DNA of 61,048 bases from an uncultured Muribaculaceae bacterium. Lineage in GTDB: Bacteria > Bacteroidota > Bacteroidia > Bacteroidales > Muribaculaceae. Made by a program: the position numbers and the translations under genes. The notes under the pieces are model-generated. The model did no database searches, was not told the origin of the DNA, and saw only the letters and a list, made by a program, of their open reading frames with translations. Shown in pieces: positions 34,349 through 42,590 of the stretch (positions are counted from its first letter, which is position 1; each line of letters opens with the position of its first letter). The stretch lies in contig CAJUAR010000005.1 of NCBI GenBank assembly GCA_910584495.1, positions 1 to 61,048 of the forward strand. Direction: 5' to 3'.

Positions 34349-35797
34349 ATGAACAAAATAATATCATATTTAGCCCTTGGTGCGGCACTGTCTATGACTG
34401 TCGCGTGCGATGAATACGACGACCGTTACTCGTCTGAGTATGCTTCGGTACTTAGGCTGGAGCAATACGGAGAATATGAAATGACTGCCTGGACAATCAA
34501 TGATTCAGAAAAATTCGACATCAGGGTGCTTCGCAGCGGCCACAACATCAGCATTGCCACGACGGCAACCGTGCGGGCTATGACCGACGATGAATGGACC
34601 TCCTATGCTGCTACTTACGGTCTCAAACGCTATTATAAAATTCCTGATGATTGCTTTCGATTCACCGACGAAGTCTTCGACAAGACTGTAATCGATTTTG
34701 CTCCAAAGCAGATTTCGGGCGATGCCTCTGTTACGATTATTTCATCCAAGCTGAGCTCGTTCAGCAACTCCCTGCCGGCTCCCGAAGCTGGAGAGGACAA
34801 TATAATCTGTCTGCCCGTGGTACTCGAAACGAGCAACGGCTCCGTGCTTGACGCTCAAAGCATATTGCTGCTCAAAGTGACGAGCAAGGATGCAAGCCTG
34901 TCGATTTCATCTACAGGATTTGAAAAAATTAGCTGTCTGAGCACTTCAAATCCCATAATACGCGAGTATAATGTGGCTCTTTCGTGCGATAATCCTTGGG
35001 GCTTCTCAGTACAACTCGAAAACAGTGCCGAACTGATTGAGACATACAATGCTGCAAACGGTACGCGGTACACACTCATGGGGGCCTCTGCGGTAGAAGT
35101 GCTCGACAATCAGCAGTGGAAACCTTGGGCCGATACCCAACTCGATTTTCCTGCGGGCACAAGGTCGAAGATTGTTACTGTGCGCATTAGTCCCGCTAAC
35201 GTAGGCATGATGGATGCTTTTGCATTCCGTGTGGCACAACCGACAATCAACATCAAAACCGACGAAAGTTTGTTGTCGAACATCATTGCCGTTCAAGTCA
35301 AACCTTCAACACAAAGGATAAAGATTCCGGCCGACAACATCAAGGCATCAACCGATGATGGAAAACACACAGCAAAAAATCTGGTAGACGGAAAACGTAA
35401 TACCTACTACACCTCTAATCCCGAAATCCACGACGGGGACCCCGTCTACGGTTCTTTTGTAGACATTACGCTGCCCAATCCCGTGCGCTACTTCGCGTTC
35501 GACTACATGAGCCGTTTCGACTATTTCGGCGACGGCAGCGGTATTCCTAACGAAGTCGACATTTATGTGTCGGACGATGGCGTAACATGGGAAATGTGCG
35601 GCAACATCCGAAAGATGCGCAGCGACTTCAACAATATGAGCCAGACCATGACCTACGGCAATTTTGATGCCGGAAAAGAAGTGAAATACATCCGGTGGGC
35701 TGTTGTCAGAGGCGGTGCCTCGGGGCTTGTGGACCACCGCGAGAATAATACAACGGCGTATTGGTCTGCTACTGCGCTATATATATTTGGAAAATAA
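34349..35797 (+). CDS. Surface lipoprotein with two DUF1735-like domains and an F5/8 type C (CBM32-like) domain
   Basis: This 482-residue lipoprotein (VAC, C20, then DEYDD) has an acidic surface-export-type tag. Two Ig-like DUF1735-type domains occupy about 30-165 and 170-315. The C-terminal discoidin/F5_8C domain (about 330-482) shows AKNLVDGKRNTYYTSN, VDITLPNPVRYFAFDYMS and VKYIRWAVVRGG. This layout is common for glycan-binding proteins of host-glycan PULs. It probably tethers the substrate next to the SusC/SusD complex. The exact ligand cannot be read from the sequence. Confidence 0.82.
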   Translation: MNKIISYLALGAALSMTVACDEYDDRYSSEYASVLRLEQYGEYEMTAWTINDSEKFDIRVLRSGHNISIATTATVRAMTDDEWTSYAATYGLKRYYKIPDDCFRFTDEVFDKTVIDFAPKQISGDASVTIISSKLSSFSNSLPAPEAGEDNIICLPVVLETSNGSVLDAQSILLLKVTSKDASLSISSTGFEKISCLSTSNPIIREYNVALSCDNPWGFSVQLENSAELIETYNAANGTRYTLMGASAVEVLDNQQWKPWADTQLDFPAGTRSKIVTVRISPANVGMMDAFAFRVAQPTINIKTDESLLSNIIAVQVKPSTQRIKIPADNIKASTDDGKHTAKNLVDGKRNTYYTSNPEIHDGDPVYGSFVDITLPNPVRYFAFDYMSRFDYFGDGSGIPNEVDIYVSDDGVTWEMCGNIRKMRSDFNNMSQTMTYGNFDAGKEVKYIRWAVVRGGASGLVDHRENNTTAYWSATALYIFGK

Positions 35798-35824
35798 AGT
35801 TTTATTCACCTAATACCATCAATT

Positions 35825-37384
35825 ATGAAAAAAACTCTTATCTCATTACTTGCCTGTGCGGCTACTCTTGCCGCTTCGGCCGAAGTCACGCTCTTCGTGG
35901 CTCAAGGTGCCCCGATGTGCCGCTACCATGGCACGCCCGACCAGGTAATCGAAATGTACTCCGGCTTCAACTTCCGTTTCCCCAGCGAAACCAAACAGCG
36001 TGTGCCCAACTGGGACACCGAAGCCCGATTCTATGAAAAAGCCCTCGCCGGCGATTTCGCCGAGCTTTGGGGTCGTCATCTCGACGGTGTCAACGATGTT
36101 TCGTGCGACCATATATCCGATGGCTCGCTCCGCTGGTACTGGAACCGCTCCATGTGCATCACTGCGGCAGCCGGAACTTCTGTCACCGACATCAAGATGA
36201 AACTTCAGCGCCCTGAAACCACTATGCCGATTATAGCTATTGTCGAAGCCGTCAAGGGCGAGAACGGCACTGAGCTGCGCACCGTCAAGGAATTCTCCTG
36301 GAATCCAAACGATTCGACTCTTTCGGTGTCGGGGTCGTATACAGGCCAGGTGTTTGTGATGAACATGGGCGAAAACTACGAACGGAAAAAGGGTGTTATC
36401 CGTCCAATCTACATCGAGGTGACAACAGCCGGCACTTCGTCGCAGGTCGCTGTGCCTGAGTTCAAAACCAAACGACCCATGCTCGGCGAAAACGAAATGG
36501 TTGAATTGTCTTGCTCCACCCCCGGCGCTCAGATTTACTATACAATCGACAACGATGGCAAATGGAACGGCACTGCTGTTAACGGCGGTGTCAGAAAGAA
36601 CGACCCCACAACAGCATCGACCCTCTACACCGGTCCGTTTGCGCTCGAAAAGGATGCAATTGTCCGCGCTATTGCCGTGAAAGAAGGTATGACAAATTCG
36701 TTCATCAACTTCAAGGAATACTATGTGATGCCTGAATTCCAGTATGAAGCTGTATTCGACTTCACCGACCACACCTCTATCAAAGACGAGAACGGCGAGC
36801 AGATTGCCAAGTTCGAAACCTATCCTGTGGTGAACACTGCCGTTACTTCAGGCACCACCGAGAAGGTGTCGATTGTCATGACTCCCGCGGTGGAGAAGGA
36901 TGTAACCATTTCAGGCACAATTGCAAACGATAAAGGCGAAGGTTGCGACATAACCTTGTCCAATTCGTTTGGTGGTGTGGTGGAACTCCGTCCGCTCAAA
37001 AACACCACCGTGTATATCAGCGTTCCCGACGATAAATATCTCTCGGCGGTGATGATGGAAGCAAGCACCGCAAACGCCATAGTCCTTGGTTCGGGTGTCC
37101 CCGGCACTTACAAGAATGGCTTTGTGACTACTTCCCAGAAAATCTGGACGTACGACGGCCGTGATGTCTTCGAAGTGGCTCTCGACGTTACCGACAGCAG
37201 CCAGTATGTTGACCGCTTCTTTGTGTTCTACAGTGATATAAACAGCGGTGTTGACGATGTTACTGTCGATGCAAACGCTCCCGTGGAATACTTCAATCTT
37301 CAGGGCATGCGTGTCGACAATCCAGCCAAAGGACGCGTATATATCAAACGTCAAGGCGCGAAAGCCTCTAAAGTGATTATCTGA
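35825..37384 (+). CDS. Secreted protein of unknown function with chitobiase-C-like domain and sorting-type C-terminus
   Basis: This 519-residue protein has a signal peptide (to about residue 19, AASAEV) and no lipobox. I do not recognise the N-terminal 200 residues. Residues about 215-300 look like a chitobiase/beta-hexosaminidase C-terminal (Fn3-associated) sandwich: ELSCSTPGAQIYYTIDN then GPFALEKDAIVRAIAVKEG. The last 35 residues (VEYFNLQGMRV, then GRVYIKRQG, then ASKVII) resemble the short C-terminal domains of type IX-secreted proteins. It closes the operon ahead of the terminator at 37409. A surface or secreted glycan-associated role is likely. No catalytic site is seen. Confidence 0.6.
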   Translation: MKKTLISLLACAATLAASAEVTLFVAQGAPMCRYHGTPDQVIEMYSGFNFRFPSETKQRVPNWDTEARFYEKALAGDFAELWGRHLDGVNDVSCDHISDGSLRWYWNRSMCITAAAGTSVTDIKMKLQRPETTMPIIAIVEAVKGENGTELRTVKEFSWNPNDSTLSVSGSYTGQVFVMNMGENYERKKGVIRPIYIEVTTAGTSSQVAVPEFKTKRPMLGENEMVELSCSTPGAQIYYTIDNDGKWNGTAVNGGVRKNDPTTASTLYTGPFALEKDAIVRAIAVKEGMTNSFINFKEYYVMPEFQYEAVFDFTDHTSIKDENGEQIAKFETYPVVNTAVTSGTTEKVSIVMTPAVEKDVTISGTIANDKGEGCDITLSNSFGGVVELRPLKNTTVYISVPDDKYLSAVMMEASTANAIVLGSGVPGTYKNGFVTTSQKIWTYDGRDVFEVALDVTDSSQYVDRFFVFYSDINSGVDDVTVDANAPVEYFNLQGMRVDNPAKGRVYIKRQGAKASKVII

Positions 37385-37408
37385 GTATTTCCAATTTAAG
37401 GTACGTAA

Positions 37409-37448
37409 GGGCTTCGCAGGTTGGAATGAACTTGCGGAGCCTTTTTTT
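37409..37448 (+). terminator. Rho-independent terminator after the SusC/D operon
   Basis: A 13-bp stem starts GGCTTCGCAGGTT and ends AACTTGCGGAGCC (two G-T pairs) with a 6-nt loop, followed by seven Ts at 37442-37448. It ends the operon that begins at the FecR gene and separates it from the sialate O-acetylesterase. Confidence 0.9.
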
Positions 37449-37499
37449 CGTATCCGACATTGTTATGGTGTTCTCTGCAAAATAAAAACATAAAAAACT

Positions 37500-38945
37500 A
37501 TGAAAAAACTATTGTTTATCGTTCTTGCCGTAAGCGTTTCGTTTGCTGTCGCGGCAAAGATTAAACTTCCGTCAATTATTGGCTCCAATATGGTGCTCCA
37601 GCGCAACGACACTGTGGCTCTTTGGGGCAATGCAATCCCCGGTGCCAAAGTGAAAATCAACACCGGTTGGGATGGCAAAAACTATACAGTCAAGGCAGGA
37701 AGCGATGGCCGGTGGAAGCTACAGGTTATGACAGGCGACGCCGGCGGTCCCTATAAAATTGTTTTTTCCGATGGCGAAGAAACTGTTTTGGACAACATTC
37801 TGCTCGGCGAGGTGTGGATCTGCGGCGGCCAGTCCAACATGGAGATGCCCGTCTGCGGCGATGCCACACAGCCCGCCGAGGGTAGTTACGAGGCCCTCAG
37901 GACCGTCAAGGACTATCCCGACATCCGTATGTTCACCGTGCCGCGTGCCGACACCGATGTGCCTCTGGATTCTTGTGGCGGCATATGGCATGTCTCCACA
38001 CCCAAGAATGTGTCGCGTTTCAGTGCCGTGGCCTATTATTTCGGGCGAACTCTGTCCGACTTCATCAATGTGCCCGTGGGTTTGATAGCAAGCAGCTATG
38101 GCGGCTCCTCTATAGAGGCTTGGATGACCGAGGATTGTATCAAAAGCATAGACGGAGTTAATATTGAGGCTGCTTATAGTGGTCGTCTGCCGCGCGAAAA
38201 ACCGCAACGTCTGTGGAATGCCATGCTCTGTCCCATCAAGCCATTCACGGCTCGCGGTTTCATCTGGTACCAGGGAGAGGCAAACCTCGACCGCTGGTTC
38301 GACTATGCAAAAATGCAAAAGGCAATGATCGCCTTGTGGCGAAAAGCTTGGAACAAGGCCGACATGCCATTCTATATCACTCAGATTGCCCCGTTTGCCT
38401 ATGGTGGCGACCCCGAAAATCTGCGTCTTCCCTTGCTCATCGAGGCTCAATGGCAGGCAGCAAACGAGACACCACATTGTGCCGTGGCTTCAACTACCGA
38501 TGTCGGCAACCGCGACTGCATTCATCCGGGCAAGAAACGTCAGGTGGGCGAACGTCTGGCTTGGCTTGCTCTCGCCAACGACTATGGCGTGGAAGGACTT
38601 CCGGCGCCGGCACCGACCTTGTATAAAATGGAGCGGCATGGCGAAAACGAGCTTTTGCTTATCTTCAAGAATGTCGATGCCGTCGACAGTTTTGTCTATT
38701 ACGACGAGAACGGTACGCTCGACATAGGAGGTTTCGAAATTGCAGGCGACAACCAAGTATTCTATCCTGCCAAAGTGAAGAAAAATGTGTGGAGCAACAA
38801 AATATATCTCAGCTCTCCCCAGGTCCCCGATCCGGTTGCAGTGCGCTACGCCTTCCGCAACTACGACGACAAGGCAAACCTCCACACCAACTACGGCCAG
38901 CCCGTTCCCCCCTTCCGCACCGACACTTGGCAAGTGCTGAAATAA
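37500..38945 (+). CDS. Sialate O-acetylesterase (SASA-type SGNH hydrolase)
   Basis: This 481-residue secreted enzyme (signal peptide to about residue 19) would remove O-acetyl groups from sialic acids, making them cleavable by sialidase. The nucleophile is S112 in CGGQSNMEMP. Further family motifs are IASSYGGSSIEAWM, FIWYQGEANL and the C-terminal histidine in DCIHPGKKRQVG. The N-terminal 100 residues form the Ig-like domain typical of this family. It follows a terminator and so is a separate unit, but it fits functionally with the GH33 sialidase at 59353 and the mucin-type operon next door. Acetyl-xylan activity is a less likely alternative in this setting. Confidence 0.88.
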   Translation: MKKLLFIVLAVSVSFAVAAKIKLPSIIGSNMVLQRNDTVALWGNAIPGAKVKINTGWDGKNYTVKAGSDGRWKLQVMTGDAGGPYKIVFSDGEETVLDNILLGEVWICGGQSNMEMPVCGDATQPAEGSYEALRTVKDYPDIRMFTVPRADTDVPLDSCGGIWHVSTPKNVSRFSAVAYYFGRTLSDFINVPVGLIASSYGGSSIEAWMTEDCIKSIDGVNIEAAYSGRLPREKPQRLWNAMLCPIKPFTARGFIWYQGEANLDRWFDYAKMQKAMIALWRKAWNKADMPFYITQIAPFAYGGDPENLRLPLLIEAQWQAANETPHCAVASTTDVGNRDCIHPGKKRQVGERLAWLALANDYGVEGLPAPAPTLYKMERHGENELLLIFKNVDAVDSFVYYDENGTLDIGGFEIAGDNQVFYPAKVKKNVWSNKIYLSSPQVPDPVAVRYAFRNYDDKANLHTNYGQPVPPFRTDTWQVLK

Positions 38946-39035
38946 TGACTGTTAGTTTCTCTTATCAAACAATGAGTGGTTTGGTTGTTGGCTCTGGCGT
39001 TTGTCTTCCAATGAAGCGGTGCTTTGTAAATTAAT

Positions 39036-39067
39036 TTTGGCAAATGTGAAAAAAATATTTATATTTG
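39036..39067 (+). promoter_or_regulatory. Consensus Bacteroidales promoter for the beta-barrel gene
   Basis: TTTG (39036-39039) and TATATTTG (39060-39067) lie 20 bp apart, a perfect fit to the -33/-7 consensus. Transcription would begin near 39074, giving a leader of about 50 nt before the ATG at 39123. Confidence 0.72.
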
Positions 39068-39122
39068 CTGCCGAAAGCCTTTCGTGGCCCTTTGTTCAAT
39101 TTTATTAAATCCTTAAAAAACT

Positions 39123-39785
39123 ATGAACAAACAACTTATTTCTATGGCACTGGCCGGTTTTGCCTGCTTGTCGGTGGCTGCACAGGATATGCTTCTTGAC
39201 AATCCTGAAAACAAAGCTTATTTCGGTGTCCGCGTAGGCGGTGAAGTCACTTGCCCGGGTAACTTCAAGACGGGAAGTACCGGCGTAGGACTTTATAATA
39301 ATGGTGGAGGTATAGAATTCGGCGGCATTTACAATGTGCCTGTAGTTGCCAATTTCTATATAGAACCGGGCCTCAAATTCTACTATAACGCCTATTCGGC
39401 TAAGAAGGAATTTATCGATATGATTGATTCTCATCTCGACAGTTCGACCATCAAAAAGTTCGGTATGCGCATACCTGTGATGGCCGGCTATCATTTCGAT
39501 TTCACCGGTGATGTCAAGGTTTATGTTTTCACCGGTCCGGAGTTCGAAATCGGTTTCTCGGCAAAGGAACACAATAAGGCTTCCGGTATCGACGTATCTG
39601 AAAGTGTATATCAGGATGGCGGCATGAAGCGCTTCGATATGCTTTGGGATTTCGGTGCAGGCATTTCTTATCAGAAATATTATTTTGGCATAAGCGGAGG
39701 CATAGGCATGCTCAACATGATGGATCAGGACGCTGTCTCCTTCCACGAAAGCCGTGTGACCTTCACCCTCGGCTACAACTTCTGA
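39123..39785 (+). CDS. Outer-membrane beta-barrel protein (PorT-like)
   Basis: This 220-residue protein has a signal peptide ending in VAAQ (about residue 20) and then alternating amphipathic strands ending in a terminal aromatic residue (FTLGYNF), as expected of an eight-stranded outer-membrane barrel. Segments such as YIEPGLKFYYN, MRIPVMAGYHFDF and FTGPEFEIGF match the PorT/outer-membrane beta-barrel family widespread in Bacteroidetes. It is monocistronic, with a consensus promoter and a terminator hairpin. Its function is unknown. It does not carry TonB or carbohydrate motifs. Confidence 0.78.
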   Translation: MNKQLISMALAGFACLSVAAQDMLLDNPENKAYFGVRVGGEVTCPGNFKTGSTGVGLYNNGGGIEFGGIYNVPVVANFYIEPGLKFYYNAYSAKKEFIDMIDSHLDSSTIKKFGMRIPVMAGYHFDFTGDVKVYVFTGPEFEIGFSAKEHNKASGIDVSESVYQDGGMKRFDMLWDFGAGISYQKYYFGISGGIGMLNMMDQDAVSFHESRVTFTLGYNF

Positions 39786-39807
39786 AATTATCGAAACGGC
39801 TCTAAAT

Positions 39808-39839
39808 AGACACGGACCGGGCAAAGCCGGTCCGTGTCT
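39808..39839. terminator. Hairpin between convergent genes
   Basis: A perfect 13-bp stem AGACACGGACCGG (39808-39820) pairs with CCGGTCCGTGTCT (39827-39839) around a 6-nt loop. It is centred between the ends of the beta-barrel gene (+) and the GH29-GH16 gene (-). The T-run is poor on either side, so termination is inferred from position and stem strength. Confidence 0.7.
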
Positions 39840-39845
39840 GTCTAA

Positions 39846-42590
39846 TTAGGGAAAATAGTTATTTTCTGCTATGGGTTTATAGTTTTCATTTGTCCACACG
39901 CGAATCCAGTCAATGTCCATGTGCGGGGGATTGTAGGGGTCCCAGGTCGATGAATCGACTGCTCCGGGCCATGCCTTGGGATTGGTGCTCAGTCCGCTGG
40001 TGATGAGCATGTAGAAACCCTCGGGGTCGCTCCAGGGCCAGTCGGTGTTTCCGTTGTCGCCTTTGTGGTGCTCGAAGAATTTCTCACCGTTGACGCCGCC
40101 AATTATTCGGTCGGGGTGCCATTCCATCCAGTAGATGTTCCAGTCGGTCATGTCGTCGATGTTTTTGTTGGCGGTGACACTGCCTGAGCCGCCCACCACT
40201 CCTGCGTGGTGGTTCTTTGAGTGAAGTGTGAAGTGGGCGGTGTTGTTGACACTTTTCTTGGGGTTCTCGAGCAAGTCTATTTCGCCGTTGTCGGGCCATG
40301 GACGTTTGTTGTTGCCCATAAACCAAAGAGCGTCGTTGATGCCAATGGTTGAAGAGCGGCGCATGCGCACCTCCACACGCATGTTTTCGGTGAATGTGCA
40401 CCAGTGTCCTTCCTCGCCGGGTTTGGGCGTGCGGCACGAATATGTGGCGTGGTTCACCATTTTGCCGTGTGTGTTGTCTGCTGTTTCGGGCAGAGTGTGG
40501 CTCTCAAGGCGAAAATAGCCGGCACGTGTTTTGAAGCAGTCGCTGTCGATGCGTGCGCAGCGTGCAACGTGCGCTCCGTTGTGGAGTTGCCATCCTTCGG
40601 GAATGCCTTGTCCCTCTTTTTCGAATTCGTGCGAGGTGAGGAGTTTCCATCCGCGTACCGAGGGATGTGCATCGCCGCATTTGACCTTAGCCGCCGGATT
40701 TTTGTACAAGGCATTTTCGTTGCTGTGAGCGGGGCGAGCTTCGTCCGGTACAAGGATTTTCAGTTCGCCGACAGTGATGAAGCCGCGGCCGTCGATTTCG
40801 TCGATGGCGGTGAAGCGGAAGAAACGAGCTTCTGTCTTAGCCGGGAAATAGACGTTTTGCTCAATCGGGTTGTGCATGATGTTGCTGAATTCGCCGGGCA
40901 CTTTTGCCGCGGTCCATTTCTTGCCGTCGATGCTTGTTTCGAAACGATAGTGTAGGGGAGTGCCTTCGAGACTTCCGTCGGCGCGGGGAGCAAAAGAGAA
41001 TCCTGCTATAGGACGGACTGTTTTCATGTCGACAGTCACTTGTTTTTCGCCCGTGCAGTCCGGAGAGGTCCAGAACGAGCGGTCGCTGTCGTCGAACACT
41101 GCGTAAGCCGGGGCTATTGTGCCTGTAGCGGAAACAATGCTCCAGTCTGTGGGAGAAAGCGTCCTGTAGCCCGGCAGCGAAGCATTTACTTCGACCGGCA
41201 GGGAGATGTTGTAGGCTTCGAATGCGCTGATATTTGCTTTGCCACGACATTCATTGATGCGAAGTCTGAGGCTTTGTGCGTTGCTTTCCGGGAATGTGAG
41301 AATACGTTTGTGTCCTATTGTAGTACCCGAAGTTAGTTCCTGCCAAGAGCCGTCGACCAATCCTTCGACTGTGAATTTCTCAACATGCTGTCCCTTGCTT
41401 ATGTCTTCGCACAGAACTATGCAATTGACGGCCTTGTTGCTGCGAATGTCGACTGTCATGTCTTTTATTGCTCCGGCAAGGTTGTCGGTCATGTTGTCGT
41501 CGAGCCATTTTCTGAATTCCTGTAAGCGTTCTACGTCGGCAGCTGCTATGCGGCCTGCTTTGTCCGGAGGGATGTTGAGCAGGAGCACAGAATTTCTGCC
41601 CACAGAAGTGAGGTAGATTTCGACAAGCTGACGGAGTGATTTAGGTTGCTCGGTGTCGTGGTAGAACCAACCCGGACGGATTGAGACATCCACTTCGGAG
41701 GGCCACCAGTAGAGTGCTTCGGCACGAGCCACAATTTCGCGGCTTCCCAGGTCGGCAGCTTTGCCGGAAATACCCAGACGACTGTTCGCTTCACCGGCCC
41801 CGGGAAGTATTCCGGGTCTGATTGGCGTGGCCGACCATTCGGTTTCACGCCCCATGCCTTTTTCGTTGCCCACCCAGCGTACATCGTCGCCCATAATGGC
41901 CGTAACAGCATTTGGCTGAAGCTTTTCGATTGTTTTTTTGAAGCGGACCCAGTCGTATTCTTGTTTTTTGCCGTTAGGTCCTTCGCCGCAAGCACCGTCG
42001 AACCACACTTCGTCGATACGGCCGTATTTGGTCAGCAACTCAGTGAGCTGGGCCACAAACATATCGTTGTAAGCGGGAGAATTGCCGTAGCACTTTGCAT
42101 TTCTGTCCCAAGGCGAAAGATAAACGCCAAGTTTCATGTCATATTTGTCGCATGATTTACGCAGCATTTTCATCACATCGCCTTTGCCATTGAGCCAGGG
42201 AGATGATTTGACCGAGTGCTCGGTGGTTTTGGTGGGCCAAAGACAGAAACCGTCGTGGTGCTTGGCTGTGAGAATCACAAGACCGAACCCGGCATCTTTG
42301 AGCGTTTTCACCCATTGGTCGGTGTCAAGAGCCGAGGGATTGAAAATCGATGGATCTTCAGTTCCGTCGCCCCATTCCCGGTCTGTGAAATTGTTCACTC
42401 CAAAATGGAGGAAAGCTGTCATTTCGAGGTCTTGCCATTGCAGTTGCTTCGGCGCCGGCACCAGGCGAGAGGCCATTTCAATTTTTTCCTCTGTTGTGGC
42501 ATCGGTCGGAAATACGACTTGTTTGGTATAGGTCTGTGCATTCAGAGACAGCGTTGCTGCAAGACAGACCAAAGGTATGGCTTGTTTCAT
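39846..42590 (-). CDS. GH29 alpha-L-fucosidase / F5_8C / GH16 fusion enzyme
   Basis: The ATG at 42590 gives a clean signal peptide (MKQAIPLVCLAATLSLNAQ) and 914 residues. The frame runs 26 codons further up, but 42590 overlaps the GH2 stop by 4 nt (ATGA) and fits coupling. Residues about 30-370 are a GH29 fucosidase: FLHFGVNNFTDREWG, TAKHHDGFCLWPT and the nucleophile D198 in EVWFDGACG. A discoidin/F5_8C module follows (about 470-610). Residues about 645-914 are a GH16 domain with the catalytic motif EIDLLE (E770, D772, E775). GH16 members in gut bacteria include endo-galactosidases acting on mucin O-glycans or keratan. One chain could thus remove fucose and cut the chain internally. The GH16 substrate is inferred. 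Confidence 0.85.
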   Translation of the reverse strand: MKQAIPLVCLAATLSLNAQTYTKQVVFPTDATTEEKIEMASRLVPAPKQLQWQDLEMTAFLHFGVNNFTDREWGDGTEDPSIFNPSALDTDQWVKTLKDAGFGLVILTAKHHDGFCLWPTKTTEHSVKSSPWLNGKGDVMKMLRKSCDKYDMKLGVYLSPWDRNAKCYGNSPAYNDMFVAQLTELLTKYGRIDEVWFDGACGEGPNGKKQEYDWVRFKKTIEKLQPNAVTAIMGDDVRWVGNEKGMGRETEWSATPIRPGILPGAGEANSRLGISGKAADLGSREIVARAEALYWWPSEVDVSIRPGWFYHDTEQPKSLRQLVEIYLTSVGRNSVLLLNIPPDKAGRIAAADVERLQEFRKWLDDNMTDNLAGAIKDMTVDIRSNKAVNCIVLCEDISKGQHVEKFTVEGLVDGSWQELTSGTTIGHKRILTFPESNAQSLRLRINECRGKANISAFEAYNISLPVEVNASLPGYRTLSPTDWSIVSATGTIAPAYAVFDDSDRSFWTSPDCTGEKQVTVDMKTVRPIAGFSFAPRADGSLEGTPLHYRFETSIDGKKWTAAKVPGEFSNIMHNPIEQNVYFPAKTEARFFRFTAIDEIDGRGFITVGELKILVPDEARPAHSNENALYKNPAAKVKCGDAHPSVRGWKLLTSHEFEKEGQGIPEGWQLHNGAHVARCARIDSDCFKTRAGYFRLESHTLPETADNTHGKMVNHATYSCRTPKPGEEGHWCTFTENMRVEVRMRRSSTIGINDALWFMGNNKRPWPDNGEIDLLENPKKSVNNTAHFTLHSKNHHAGVVGGSGSVTANKNIDDMTDWNIYWMEWHPDRIIGGVNGEKFFEHHKGDNGNTDWPWSDPEGFYMLITSGLSTNPKAWPGAVDSSTWDPYNPPHMDIDWIRVWTNENYKPIAENNYFP

